NCBI GenBank assembly: GCA_963732355.1
Contig: CAVSZD010000007.1
Coordinates: 744,001-808,000 of the forward strand
DNA from: JADKAV01 sp963732355
GTDB taxonomy: Bacteria > Actinomycetota > Actinomycetes > S36-B12 > UBA10799
Length of the DNA: 64,000 bases
Reading direction: 5' to 3'
Shown here: positions 55,961-63,634 of the stretch, piece after piece
How positions within the stretch are numbered: the first letter of the stretch is position 1
How the letters are laid out: every line of letters begins with the position of its first letter
Position numbers and translations under genes: made by a program
Notes under the pieces: model-generated
The model's database searches: none
The model's input: only the letters and a program-made list of their open reading frames with translations
Told to the model about the DNA's origin: nothing

Positions 55961-56364
55961 GACCCAGGCAGCAGCTCGTCGATCAAGGCCTCGATACGCA
56001 CCCGGATCTCATCGCGGATCGGCCGCACAGCGTCCACTCCCTGACCTGCCGGATCCTCGAGCACCCAGTCCTCGTAGCGCTTGCCGGGGTAGATCGGGCA
56101 CGTGTCGCCACAGCCCATCGTGATGACCACGTCGCTGGCCAGGACGGCGTCGTTGGTGAGGATCTTGGGAACCTCGGCGCTCATGTCGATCCCTTCCTCA
56201 GCCATCGCGGCAACCGCTGCAGGGTTGACCGCGTCGCCGGGGGCCGAGCCGGCCGAGCGCACCTCGATGCGACCCTGGCCCAAGTGGTTGAGATAGGCGG
56301 CGGCCATCTGCGAGCGGCCCGCATTGTGCACGCACACGAAGAGCACGCTGGGTTTGTCGGTCAT
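55957..56364 (-). CDS. arsC: arsenate reductase, low-molecular-weight phosphatase type
   Basis: A 135-aa enzyme with the P-loop CVHNAGRS (Cys11, Arg17; CX5R) and the extra cysteines Cys85 and Cys89 in TMGCGDTCPIYPG. The Cys11/85/89 layout is that of thioredoxin-coupled ArsC (or mycoredoxin-coupled in actinobacteria), which reduces arsenate to arsenite for export. It is coupled to the aquaporin gene upstream and the flavodoxin-like gene downstream by ATGA overlaps. Confidence 0.95.
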   Translation of the reverse strand: MTDKPSVLFVCVHNAGRSQMAAAYLNHLGQGRIEVRSAGSAPGDAVNPAAVAAMAEEGIDMSAEVPKILTNDAVLASDVVITMGCGDTCPIYPGKRYEDWVLEDPAGQGVDAVRPIRDEIRVRIEALIDELLPGS

Positions 56365-57071
56365 GAGTTTCCTTCCGGACGGTGGACGGGTTCTGGCAGG
56401 TCCAGTGGCTCGGGAACGACGCCGGGACGCGGGTAGAAGAACTCCGTGAGCACTGCGCCGGCCGCAGCACCAACCAGCTGAGCTGCGATGAACGGCGCCA
56501 CCGACGATGGCGCGATTCCGGCAAAGGTGTCGCTGAACGCCCGGCCGATCGTGACGGCGGGGTTGGCGAACGACGTTGAGGCCGTGAAGAAGTATGCAGA
56601 GCCGATCCAGGCAGGCACAAGGATGGGGCCGAGGTGGCCGTTACCGGTACGGGTCACAGCGCCGATCAATCCGATCAGACCGGCCGTGGCCACGACTTCG
56701 CCCAATAAGGTGCCCGTGGCAACGCGGTCGTTCGTGGCCAACTCCCAGGCCGGCAGGGCGAACATCAGGTTGGCCAAAGCGACACCGAGCAGGGCCCCGA
56801 CGATCTGGGCGCCGACATACAGACCGGCCTCACCTGCAGCCATCTCACGGCGCACGGCAGCCACCAGCGTGACGGCAGGGTTGAAGTGCGCACCGGAGAT
56901 AGGACCGAGTGTCCAAATCAGAACACCGAGAGCAGCGACGGTGGCCAAGGCGTTGATCAGCAGGTCGATGCCGATATCCGCCGACAGACTCGTGGCCATG
57001 ATGCCCGAGCCGACCACGACGGCAACCAGCACGCCGGTACCCATCAGTTCGGCCGCAACGCGGCGCATCAT
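56361..57071 (-). CDS. aqpS: aquaglyceroporin, probable arsenite channel
   Basis: A 236-aa MIP-family channel with both asparagine boxes (HFNPAVTLV, FANPAVTIG) and six membrane segments. Its place between arsR-arsC and arsC copies the arsR-aqpS-arsC-arsH operon of Sinorhizobium, where AqpS lets out arsenite made by ArsC. No ArsB or ACR3 efflux pump is in the cluster, which supports a channel role. The start ATG overlaps the ArsR-ArsC stop (ATGA). Confidence 0.92.
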   Translation of the reverse strand: MMRRVAAELMGTGVLVAVVVGSGIMATSLSADIGIDLLINALATVAALGVLIWTLGPISGAHFNPAVTLVAAVRREMAAGEAGLYVGAQIVGALLGVALANLMFALPAWELATNDRVATGTLLGEVVATAGLIGLIGAVTRTGNGHLGPILVPAWIGSAYFFTASTSFANPAVTIGRAFSDTFAGIAPSSVAPFIAAQLVGAAAGAVLTEFFYPRPGVVPEPLDLPEPVHRPEGNS

Positions 57072-57724
57072 GGCGTGACCACCTCGGCCAGTCGGTCTAC
57101 CCGTTCGGCGATCTGGTCGAAGGCGGCGTTGAAGTCCTTGATCCGATCCACACGAGCCGGATCGGGTACTGACCAGTGCAGGTGGGGTTCCCGCAACTGC
57201 TCGTCGGCCTGATCGCACACCGTCACCACCAATGCCCCCGCCGCTAATGCGTCCTCGTACTCCACGGGCTTGGCGTCGACAAGCGGGATCCCCCTTCGGC
57301 CGGCGACCCGAACGGCTTTGGGGTGCACCCGGTCAGCCGGCTGGGTGCCCGCAGAACTCACCGGCACGTCGCTGCGTTCCCGCCAGAGTGCCTCTGCGAA
57401 CTGGGACCGCGCGGAGTTGTGGGTGCACACGAAAAGAACCTTGCTGCCGGCAACCACCGAACCCGCGACTGCCCGTCGGCCAACCTCTGTGAGTTGCAGG
57501 TACACACGTCGCCCGTCGGCCTCCGAGGGTCTGCGCACAAGGACACCAGCCGCGTCCAGGACGTTCAGGTGATGGGCCAGCAAGTTGGACCCGACCACAA
57601 GTTGGGTTGCCAGCGAAGCCGGGGTGCGGTCGGACTCGGCCAGCGCCTCCGCCACGGCCAGGCGGATCGGCTCGCCAAGGGCGGCATGGACCGCCGCCCG
57701 ATCGGCAAGTCGCTCAATACTCAT
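57068..57724 (-). CDS. ArsR-ArsC fusion: repressor joined to arsenate-reductase-like domain
   Basis: A 218-aa protein. Residues 1-90 are an ArsR winged helix (LAHHLNVLDAAGVLVRRP); residues 92-218 are a low-molecular-weight phosphatase/ArsC domain with CTHNSARS (Cys100, Arg106) and a later Cys170. The third usual cysteine is missing (EQLREP where ExCP is expected). It may sense arsenic as well as reduce arsenate. The ArsR domain lacks an obvious CxC metal site. It leads the operon aqpS-arsC-flavodoxin. A TAGAAT hexamer lies 7 nt before the ATG, so it may be leaderless. Confidence 0.93.
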   Translation of the reverse strand: MSIERLADRAAVHAALGEPIRLAVAEALAESDRTPASLATQLVVGSNLLAHHLNVLDAAGVLVRRPSEADGRRVYLQLTEVGRRAVAGSVVAGSKVLFVCTHNSARSQFAEALWRERSDVPVSSAGTQPADRVHPKAVRVAGRRGIPLVDAKPVEYEDALAAGALVVTVCDQADEQLREPHLHWSVPDPARVDRIKDFNAAFDQIAERVDRLAEVVTP

Positions 57725-57727
57725 TGA
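57714..57727. promoter_or_regulatory. ArsR operator candidate TCAA-N6-TTGA
   Basis: TCAA-TACTCA-TTGA covers the start codon of the ArsR-ArsC fusion gene. The same half-sites and spacing occur at the next ArsR gene. Confidence 0.55.
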
Positions 57728-57773
57728 GGTAATTCTAGACCAAGGCCACTTTCAATCGCCTACCGCCCAAGCA

Positions 57774-57812
57774 ATGCTGGATTCGGGCAAAACAGTTGCC
57801 GAAAAACAGCAT
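57774..57812. repeat. 39-nt structured repeat, single copy
   Basis: ATGCTG-GATTCG-GGCAAA-ACA-GTTGCC-GAAAAA-CAGCAT: outer stem perfect, inner stem with one mismatch. Relative to the copy at 27400 the outer stem shows a compensatory change (ATGTTG/CAACAT to ATGCTG/CAGCAT). It lies between two divergent arsR genes. Confidence 0.8.
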
Positions 57813-57830
57813 CGCTGAGTGGATCAGGCA

Positions 57831-57836
57831 TATACT
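57831..57836 (+). promoter_or_regulatory. -10 element of arsR, leaderless start
   Basis: TATACT ends 6 nt before the GTG at 57843, consistent with transcription starting at the start codon. Confidence 0.5.
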
Positions 57837-57850
57837 TCAATTGTGGTTGA
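57837..57850. promoter_or_regulatory. ArsR operator candidate TCAA-N6-TTGA
   Basis: TCAA-TTGTGG-TTGA (extended T...A on both sides) spans the GTG start at 57843, between the -10 and the start of coding, a natural place for autorepression. Confidence 0.6.
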
Positions 57851-58151
57851 ATCAATTGCCATTGAAGCCCCGCCGACCACCTGGCCGGATGCTTCTGCCC
57901 CGGTCGGCCTGCTCCAAGCCGTGGCCGACCCGGTGCGTTGGACGGTTCTGGCCCGCCTCGACGCCGGACCCGCGTGCGTCTGCGAGCTCCAGGAGCACTT
58001 CCCGATCGCGGCCAATCTGTTGAGCTACCACCTCAAAGTCCTGCGTGAGAACGGTTTGGTCACAACAGCGCGTCGTGGCCGCTGGATCGATTACTCAATC
58101 GCCCCGGATGCGATGCAACGGATCCGGGAGGCGCTGCCGGGGGGTGGCTGA
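57843..58151 (+). CDS. ArsR-family metalloregulator
   Basis: A 102-aa winged-helix repressor with the CxC motif CVCELQEHF (Cys45, Cys47) in the metal-sensing position and HTH region NLLSYHLKVLRENGLV. It should release DNA when arsenite or another soft metal binds. It leads a plus-strand operon with the permease (1 nt gap) and the thioredoxin-like protein. A GTG start is chosen because of the leaderless promoter; a longer in-frame ATG start at 57819 lies upstream of the -10. Confidence 0.9.
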   Translation: MVESIAIEAPPTTWPDASAPVGLLQAVADPVRWTVLARLDAGPACVCELQEHFPIAANLLSYHLKVLRENGLVTTARRGRWIDYSIAPDAMQRIREALPGGG

Positions 58152-58152
58152 C

Positions 58153-59202
58153 ATGAGTGTCCAGGTCGCGCCCGCAGGATCGGCCCTGCGTCGCTGGGGT
58201 GGCCTTGCCGCGGCCGCCATCGCGTGGATCACCCTCTACCGCCTGAACCAGCCGTTCTGGGACTGGCTGATCTACGACGTCTTCGGCCTCGATCCCGAGA
58301 GTGCACTGGGCTCAAGCCTGCACTTCTTCGGCTACGACCTCGTCAAAATTGGCCTGCTGTTGGTGGGCATCATCTTCGTGGTCACGGTTCTGCGCTCCTT
58401 CATGTCGATCGAGCGCACCAGAGCGCTGCTCGGCGGGCGCCGCGAAGGGGTGGGGAACGTGATGGCCGCGGGGCTGGGCGTGATCACACCGTTCTGCTCG
58501 TGCAGCGCCGTCCCCGCCTTCATCGGCTTCGTCTCGGCGGGCGTACCGATCGGCGTGACCATGAGTTTCCTCATAGCGAGCCCACTGGTCAATGAGATCG
58601 CGATCGGTTTACTGCTGGGGATGTTCGGCATCGGTCCGACACTGCTCTACGTTGCGGCGGGGCTCACCATCGCAATCGTCGCTGGCTGGATCCTCGGGCG
58701 CATGCACGCCGAGCGCTGGGTGGAGCCGTTCGTGTTCGAGACGCGACTGCGCGGCGAAATCGTGGACAGCACCGCCGGCTTGACCTGGGACGACCGCGTC
58801 ACCATGGGTCGCGAAGAGGTCATCACGATCCTTCGCAAGATTTGGCCCTACTTGCTGGTCGGCATCGGGCTCGGAGCGGTGATCCACGGTTGGGTTCCGA
58901 CGGACTTCTTCACCACCTACGCCAACGCGGACAATCCACTTGGCGTCATCGTGGCCGTGGGCATCGGGGTACCGCTTTACTCGAACGCGGCCGGCGTTAT
59001 GCCGCTGGTGCAGTCGCTCTACGGCGCTGGGCTTCCGATGGGCACGCTGTTGGCCTTCATGATGAGCGTCGTCGCCTTGTCACTGCCGGAGATGATTCTG
59101 CTGCGCCGCATCCTCAAGCCTCAATTGATCGCTGCATTCATAGCTGTCGTCGCGGCCGGCATCGTTGCAGTCGGCTACACGTTCAACCTCATCCTCGCCT
59201 GA
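58153..59202 (+). CDS. ArsP-like permease (DUF318 family)
   Basis: A 349-aa membrane protein with about eight to ten helices and the family motif TPFCSCSAVPAFIGF (Cys-x-Cys in the first half) followed by the ASPLVNEIA block, and a second VPLYSNAAGVMP in the other half. ArsP exports trivalent organoarsenicals such as methylarsenite; other family members may handle different substrates. It starts 1 nt after the regulator stop. The CxC could bind the arsenical. Confidence 0.92.
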   Translation: MSVQVAPAGSALRRWGGLAAAAIAWITLYRLNQPFWDWLIYDVFGLDPESALGSSLHFFGYDLVKIGLLLVGIIFVVTVLRSFMSIERTRALLGGRREGVGNVMAAGLGVITPFCSCSAVPAFIGFVSAGVPIGVTMSFLIASPLVNEIAIGLLLGMFGIGPTLLYVAAGLTIAIVAGWILGRMHAERWVEPFVFETRLRGEIVDSTAGLTWDDRVTMGREEVITILRKIWPYLLVGIGLGAVIHGWVPTDFFTTYANADNPLGVIVAVGIGVPLYSNAAGVMPLVQSLYGAGLPMGTLLAFMMSVVALSLPEMILLRRILKPQLIAAFIAVVAAGIVAVGYTFNLILA

Positions 59203-59213
59203 AAGGAATCACC

Positions 59214-59450
59214 ATGGAGATCAAGATTCTCGGACCCGGGTGCGCGAACTGCCACCGTCTGGAAGATCGCACCACTGAGGCAGTGGGGGACCTCGGACTC
59301 GATGCCACGATCGAGAAGGTGACCGACCCGGCCGACATCGCCAGTTACGGAATCATGAAGACACCCGGGCTGGTCGTGGACGACCGCGTTGTCGTATACG
59401 GCAGGGTGCCGAGCACTCGCGAGATCGCCGAGTTACTGCAGAAGGTTTAG
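59214..59450 (+). CDS. thioredoxin-like redox-active disulfide protein
   Basis: A 78-aa protein with CANC (GPGCANCHRLE) near the N-terminus and the cis-Pro block MKTPGLVVDDRV. This is the family called redox-active disulfide protein 2, found beside DUF318 permeases in ars loci. It could reduce or carry the arsenical for the permease. GAAAGGAATC precedes the ATG. Its stop overlaps by 4 bp the stop of the convergent third arsR. Confidence 0.92.
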   Translation: MEIKILGPGCANCHRLEDRTTEAVGDLGLDATIEKVTDPADIASYGIMKTPGLVVDDRVVVYGRVPSTREIAELLQKV

Positions 59451-59779
59451 GCGAACAGCCCCGCCAAGTCGGCCATCCGCGCCTCCTCCACGGAGAACCA
59501 CGCCCACTGGCCGCGCTGCTCCCTGTTCACGAGCCCGGCCTGCGTGAGCACCTTGAGGTGATGGCTCACCGTGGGCTGGCTCAAGCCCAAGGGCGCGGTC
59601 AGGTCGCACGCACAGGCCTGACCCGAACTGCGGATGAGGGAAAGCAGCTGCAGTCGGGCAGGGTCGGCGACGGCCTTGAGCAGGCGCGCCAGCTGCTCGG
59701 CCGCCTCGCGGTCGATGGGAGCGGCGAGGCCCTGAGCACAGCAAGCACTCACGTCCACCAACGGGATCACCTTGGCCAT
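59447..59779 (-). CDS. ArsR-family regulator with N-terminal CC and CxC
   Basis: A 110-aa winged helix repressor. It carries two possible metal sites: CC at 13-14 (VDVSACCAQG) and CAC at 56-58 (GQACACDLTAP), a pattern known from actinobacterial ArsR proteins responding to arsenite. HTH segment is SQPTVSHHLKVL. Strong RBS (AGGAGG) precedes the ATG at 59779. It ends against the thioredoxin-like gene. Its upstream region has a palindrome at 59794 in which the half-sites face in the opposite order. Confidence 0.93.
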   Translation of the reverse strand: MAKVIPLVDVSACCAQGLAAPIDREAAEQLARLLKAVADPARLQLLSLIRSSGQACACDLTAPLGLSQPTVSHHLKVLTQAGLVNREQRGQWAWFSVEEARMADLAGLFA

Positions 59780-59793
59780 GCATCCTCCTGTGT

Positions 59794-59809
59794 ATTGACA
59801 ATCATCAAT
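59794..59809. promoter_or_regulatory. palindrome upstream of third arsR
   Basis: ATTGA-CAATCA-TCAAT is a perfect inverted repeat 15 nt upstream of the ATG at 59779. The half-sites (TTGA, TCAA) are those of the other two candidates but in reverse order with the same 6-nt spacing. Confidence 0.5.
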
Positions 59810-59820
59810 GTAGCCGCCTG

Positions 59821-59852
59821 ACCTCCATACTGACAAACTTCGATATGGAGGT
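59821..59852. repeat. 9-bp perfect inverted repeat with 14-nt loop
   Basis: ACCTCCATA (59821-59829) pairs with TATGGAGGT (59844-59852). It is upstream of the third arsR. The 59853-59982 interval beyond shows only short frames with no clear gene. Confidence 0.5.
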
Positions 59853-59982
59853 CCACATGTCACGCGTCTACCCGCGGGAGCCCCGTGGGAGGTCTACACA
59901 GTGACCGCCGACAACCCTCTCGGAGGGGGCTTGCCGCTGAACCTCGGGGCAGCAGCGCGAGAGTCAGCGCAAGCCCACACCC

Positions 59983-60885
59983 TCAGCCCTCGGCGAGCAG
60001 TTTCGCCTTGGCCTCCGCGAGCCGCGCCACCTCGTCGGGGGGCAACACGGGGGCTTCAAGGTCCAGGCCTTGCACCGTCGTCGTGATGATGTCCGCAACC
60101 GAGGCGCGCATAGCCCATTTGCGGTCCGCCGGGATCACGTACCAGGGGGCCCAGGGCGTGCTGGTGGCATTGATCGCGTCTTCGAACGCAGCCATGTAGT
60201 CGTCCCAATAACCGCGCTCAACGATGTCACCGGAGCTGAATTTCCAGTTCTTCTCGGGGGTGTCCAGTCGTTCCAGGAAGCGCGCCTTCTGCTCCTCCTT
60301 GGACACGTTGAGGAAGAACTTCAGGATCGTGGTGCCATTGCGCGCCAAGTGTTGCTCGAAGTTGTTGATGTCCTCGTAGCGCTGCTTCCAGATGTCCTTG
60401 TGCCGTGAGACCGGGGGCAGATCCGCCTTGTCCAGCAACTCCGGGTGCACCTTCACCACGAGGACCTCTTCGTAGTACGAGCGGTTGAAGATCCCGATCA
60501 TGCCGCGCGCCGGGAGGGCGTTGGAGTAGCGCCACAGGTAGTTGTGCGACCACTCCGTCGCGCTCGGCACCTTGAACGAGGACACCGCACAGCCCTGTGG
60601 ATTGACCCCAGACATTACGTGCGAGATCGTGCCGTCCTTACCGGCCGCGTCCATCGCTTGGAAGATGATCAGGACCGAATGCCGGCCATCGGCATAGAGC
60701 AACTCCTGGGCCGCTGCGAGTTCCAGTTTGTTCTGCGCCAGCATCTGCTCGGCGATCAACTTGCGCTCGTCCTTGGAGACGTCCTTGGCCGCCGGTGGCA
60801 ACCAGCGTGCGCTGTGGTCTGCTATCCGGAACCTCTCGCCGGGCTCGATCTTGAGCTGGTCCAGTGTCTTCTTGTTCATCGACAT
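59983..60885 (-). CDS. ppk2: polyphosphate kinase 2
   Basis: A 300-aa PPK2. The Walker A-like block is FQAMDAAGKDGTI, the family block FNRSYYEEVLVVKVHP follows, and the lid and Walker B-like WKQRYEDINNFE and ILKFFLNVSKEEQ are present. It transfers phosphate between polyphosphate and nucleotides; the class (ADP- or AMP-using) is not decided by these motifs. AAGGGGCTC precedes the ATG at 60885. It is 10 nt after the stop of the SRPBCC gene and probably cotranscribed with it. Confidence 0.95.
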   Translation of the reverse strand: MSMNKKTLDQLKIEPGERFRIADHSARWLPPAAKDVSKDERKLIAEQMLAQNKLELAAAQELLYADGRHSVLIIFQAMDAAGKDGTISHVMSGVNPQGCAVSSFKVPSATEWSHNYLWRYSNALPARGMIGIFNRSYYEEVLVVKVHPELLDKADLPPVSRHKDIWKQRYEDINNFEQHLARNGTTILKFFLNVSKEEQKARFLERLDTPEKNWKFSSGDIVERGYWDDYMAAFEDAINATSTPWAPWYVIPADRKWAMRASVADIITTTVQGLDLEAPVLPPDEVARLAEAKAKLLAEG

Positions 60886-60895
60886 GGTGAGCCCC

Positions 60896-61366
60896 TTATC
60901 CCTCAGCTGCAGCCTTGAGCGCCCGCAGCGTGGTCTCGATGTTGCGCTGGTTGTGTGGCGCTCTGGGTCCGGGGATGATGAGTTGTCCCGCCCACTTGAT
61001 CGGGGATGCCATCGGGCCGAAGCGCCGGTCATCCCAGGTCTCTGTAACGACACACCCGGTGTCCGTGGCCTTGAACTCGTAGGTCCAGCGTGAGACCGGG
61101 GACGGCGGGAAGTCGACGTCGAACACGAACTGCTTACCGCGTTCGGCCTCAAGAACGGTGCAGCGTGTGAACCAGCGCCAGACACCCTTCCGGTTCAGCC
61201 CCCAGAAGTGGTCCCCTACCTGGACCTCGCCCGGATCTCCCATGGTTCCCGTGGCCTCGGGAGACCACTCCCCCATGCGGGCCACGTCCACGACAAGGTC
61301 ATAGACCCGCTCCGGCGGGGCTTCGATCTCGATGCTGGAAGTGGCCGTTGTCTCGCTGCTCGCCAT
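60896..61366 (-). CDS. SRPBCC-family protein
   Basis: A 156-aa cytoplasmic protein with SRPBCC features: SSIEIEAPPERVYDLVVDV at the start, ARMGEWSPEATGT, and a final helix with LRALKAAAEG. Such proteins bind small hydrophobic ligands. It follows the MDR oxidoreductase by 17 nt on the same strand and precedes ppk2. Ligand unknown. Confidence 0.88.
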   Translation of the reverse strand: MASSETTATSSIEIEAPPERVYDLVVDVARMGEWSPEATGTMGDPGEVQVGDHFWGLNRKGVWRWFTRCTVLEAERGKQFVFDVDFPPSPVSRWTYEFKATDTGCVVTETWDDRRFGPMASPIKWAGQLIIPGPRAPHNQRNIETTLRALKAAAEG

Positions 61367-61383
61367 GGGTGGAAGCCTACTGG

Positions 61384-62370
61384 CTAAACCCGGACCAGGC
61401 TCTTCCCGAGATTGGCGCCGGTGAACAATTCCTGCAGCGCCAACGGTGCGGAGTCCAACCCTTCCAACACATGCGTGCGCGACTGAAGTTTGCCTTCGGC
61501 CAGCCACTTTCCCATCGCAGCGGAAGCCTCGGCGGCCCGGTCCATGTGGTCCAGGATGATGAAGCCTTTGAGCAGGGCGCGGCGCGGAATCGCGTTGATC
61601 AGATTGGCCGGGCCAGGGGTCGGAGAACCGGTGTTGTACTGCGAGATCGCACCGCACAAGATGATGCGCGCGTGGTCCTTGATCTGGCCGAGGACCGCGT
61701 TGAGGGTCTCCCCTCCCACGTTGTCGAAGTACACGTCGACGCCTTCGGGACATGTCCGCCGCAGACCCGCGGCCACATCTTCAGCCCGGTAGTCGATGCA
61801 ATCGTCGAAGCCGAGTTCGTCCACGACCCAAGCGCACTTCTCGGGTGAGCCCGCGACGCCGACCACCCGCGCACCTTTGATCTTGGCGATCTGACCGGCG
61901 ATGGACCCCACCCCGCCAGCGGCCCCGGAGACCACAACCGTCTCACCGGGCTGCGGCTTGCCGATGTCCTCGAGGCCGACGTAGGCGGTCAGTCCGGTCA
62001 CGCCAAAGACACTCAGGGCCTGCTCGTAAGTGACCCCCTCAGGGATCGGCACAGCCCCGCGCATCGCCGCCCGCGTCTGCCACCCGGGCATGCCGAACAC
62101 CCGGCTGCCGACCGGGAACGCCTTATTGCGCGACTCGATGACTCGCCCGGCACCCGCGCTGCGGATCACCTCACCGATGTCGATCTTGGGCAGGTATGTG
62201 TCGTAAGCCATCCAGCCCCGGATCGTCGGGTCGATCGACAGGTACTCCACATCTACAAGGAACTCGCCCTTTTCCAATGGCGCGACCTCGACCTCGTCGG
62301 ATGCGAAGTCATCGACATCGACCTGATCCTGTGGGCGTTTGGCGAGGGTGATGCGTCGTGAGGTCGTCAT
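61384..62370 (-). CDS. NADP-dependent MDR oxidoreductase (curcumin/prostaglandin reductase type)
   Basis: A 328-aa medium-chain dehydrogenase/reductase without zinc ligands. The nucleotide-binding block is VVVSGAAGGVGSIAGQIAK (residues about 148-166), and the family blocks SVFGVTGLTAYVGLEDIG and YFDNVGGETLNAVL mark the leukotriene B4 dehydrogenase/CurA group, which reduces alpha,beta-unsaturated carbonyls with NADPH. The ATG at 62370 lies 25 bp from the divergent schlafen-like gene start. Confidence 0.94.
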   Translation of the reverse strand: MTTSRRITLAKRPQDQVDVDDFASDEVEVAPLEKGEFLVDVEYLSIDPTIRGWMAYDTYLPKIDIGEVIRSAGAGRVIESRNKAFPVGSRVFGMPGWQTRAAMRGAVPIPEGVTYEQALSVFGVTGLTAYVGLEDIGKPQPGETVVVSGAAGGVGSIAGQIAKIKGARVVGVAGSPEKCAWVVDELGFDDCIDYRAEDVAAGLRRTCPEGVDVYFDNVGGETLNAVLGQIKDHARIILCGAISQYNTGSPTPGPANLINAIPRRALLKGFIILDHMDRAAEASAAMGKWLAEGKLQSRTHVLEGLDSAPLALQELFTGANLGKSLVRV

Positions 62371-62395
62371 GGCGCCACGATACTTTGGATTCCTC

Positions 62396-63166
62396 ATGAC
62401 TCTCAGTGTCGCCTTCTTCTTGGCCGTCGGCTTCGGCGCAGTTCTGGGTCTGGTGGTCCGCGCAATCATGGGTAATCGGATTCGGCTCGGTTTGGCCGAA
62501 GCCATGCTGTCCGGGATCCTCGGAGCGGTGGCAGGCGTGATGCTCGTCTCCGCGCTGCTGGGCGGTTACCAGCGTGAGCATGGCGTTTGGCTTGTGCTCT
62601 CCTCGACCGTCAGCACCGTCCTGGTCATGCTGGTCGTGAGCTACTTCACCCGCCAGCCCCATTTGAGCGTGGCCGAACTCGTTGCCGCTGGGGAGAGCCA
62701 CCGCGTCGAGTTCAAGTCCACCGCGCGCTGCAACCTGCACACCGGCACGCGCGACGACAAGATCGAACTGGTGATCTCCAAAGCCGTGGCCGCCTTCGCC
62801 AATTCCGGTGGCGGCGACCTGGTGATCGGTGTGGACGACGAGGGCCACGCGCTTGGACTCGATGATGACCTCAAGTTCATGAAGAACCCGGACGTTGACC
62901 GCTACGAACTGTGGCTCAGGGATCACCTGACCAAGACTCTGGGCGCACCTGCCTCTGCGAATGCGGAGGTCACCTTCCCTCACCTCGACGGCCAACAGGT
63001 CTGTCACGTGCGGGTGCTCGCGGCGACCCGGCCGGTGTTCCTCACCCCCGGCAAGGGGCAGCCACTGCAGATGTGGGTGCGGATCGGCAACTCCACCAGG
63101 CAACTCGGGATCGATGAAGCCCTGAGTTACTCGGCTGACCGATGGGGCCGTCGCCGGTTACGCTGA
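62396..63166 (+). CDS. membrane-anchored schlafen AlbA-2 domain protein
   Basis: A 256-aa protein with three or so N-terminal membrane segments (SVAFFLAVGFGAVLGLVV, AEAMLSGILGAVAGVMLV, VWLVLSSTVSTVLVMLVV) then an AlbA_2 (divergent AAA-4, schlafen-like) domain: ESHRVEFKST, KAVAAFANSGGGDLVIGVDD, and LVRVLAATRPVF-like end (CHVRVLAATRP). The domain can bind nucleic acid or nucleotide. The ATG at 62396 is chosen because an earlier ATG (62369) would overlap the start of the opposite gene. Function unknown. Confidence 0.85.
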   Translation: MTLSVAFFLAVGFGAVLGLVVRAIMGNRIRLGLAEAMLSGILGAVAGVMLVSALLGGYQREHGVWLVLSSTVSTVLVMLVVSYFTRQPHLSVAELVAAGESHRVEFKSTARCNLHTGTRDDKIELVISKAVAAFANSGGGDLVIGVDDEGHALGLDDDLKFMKNPDVDRYELWLRDHLTKTLGAPASANAEVTFPHLDGQQVCHVRVLAATRPVFLTPGKGQPLQMWVRIGNSTRQLGIDEALSYSADRWGRRRLR

Positions 63167-63193
63167 GGCGAACCTGAGCGCGAGGAGTCCGGC

Positions 63194-63604
63194 ATGATCC
63201 ACCTGAACCCGTACCTGTCCTTCAACGGTCAAGCCCGCGCAGCCATGCAGCGCTATCAAGAAGTGCTGGGCGGCGAGTTGACGATGAACACGTTCTCAGA
63301 GTTCGGGCAGGACGACCCCGCGATTGCTGAGTTGATCATGCATGGCCAGCTGAAGGCTGCCGACGGTTTCATGCTCATGGGCGCAGATACCCCGCCTGGC
63401 ATGGAGTACACGCCGGGCAACACCGTGACCGTGATTCTGCATGGCGAGGACGAGCAGACGTTGCGTCGCTATTGGGACGGCCTGGCGCAGGGCGCCACCA
63501 TCAACGTCGCCCTTGAGCCGCAGATGTGGGGCGACGTGTACGGGCAGTTGACTGACGCCTTCGGCACGGTGTGGCAGGTCAACATCAGCACCGGAACGGG
63601 CTGA
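63194..63604 (+). CDS. PhnB-like VOC-family protein
   Basis: A 136-aa protein of the vicinal-oxygen-chelate fold, PhnB/DUF-type: HLNPYLSFNGQARAAMQRYQEVLGG at the start, TVTVILHGEDEQTLRRYWDGLAQGATI, and WGDVYGQLTDAFGTVWQVN at the end. Such proteins are common and mostly of unknown substrate. GAGGAGTCC precedes the ATG. The repeat array begins 30 nt after its stop. Confidence 0.92.
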   Translation: MIHLNPYLSFNGQARAAMQRYQEVLGGELTMNTFSEFGQDDPAIAELIMHGQLKAADGFMLMGADTPPGMEYTPGNTVTVILHGEDEQTLRRYWDGLAQGATINVALEPQMWGDVYGQLTDAFGTVWQVNISTGTG

Positions 63605-63634
63605 AGGGTTGGGTTTGGCCGCCCGCTGGCAACC

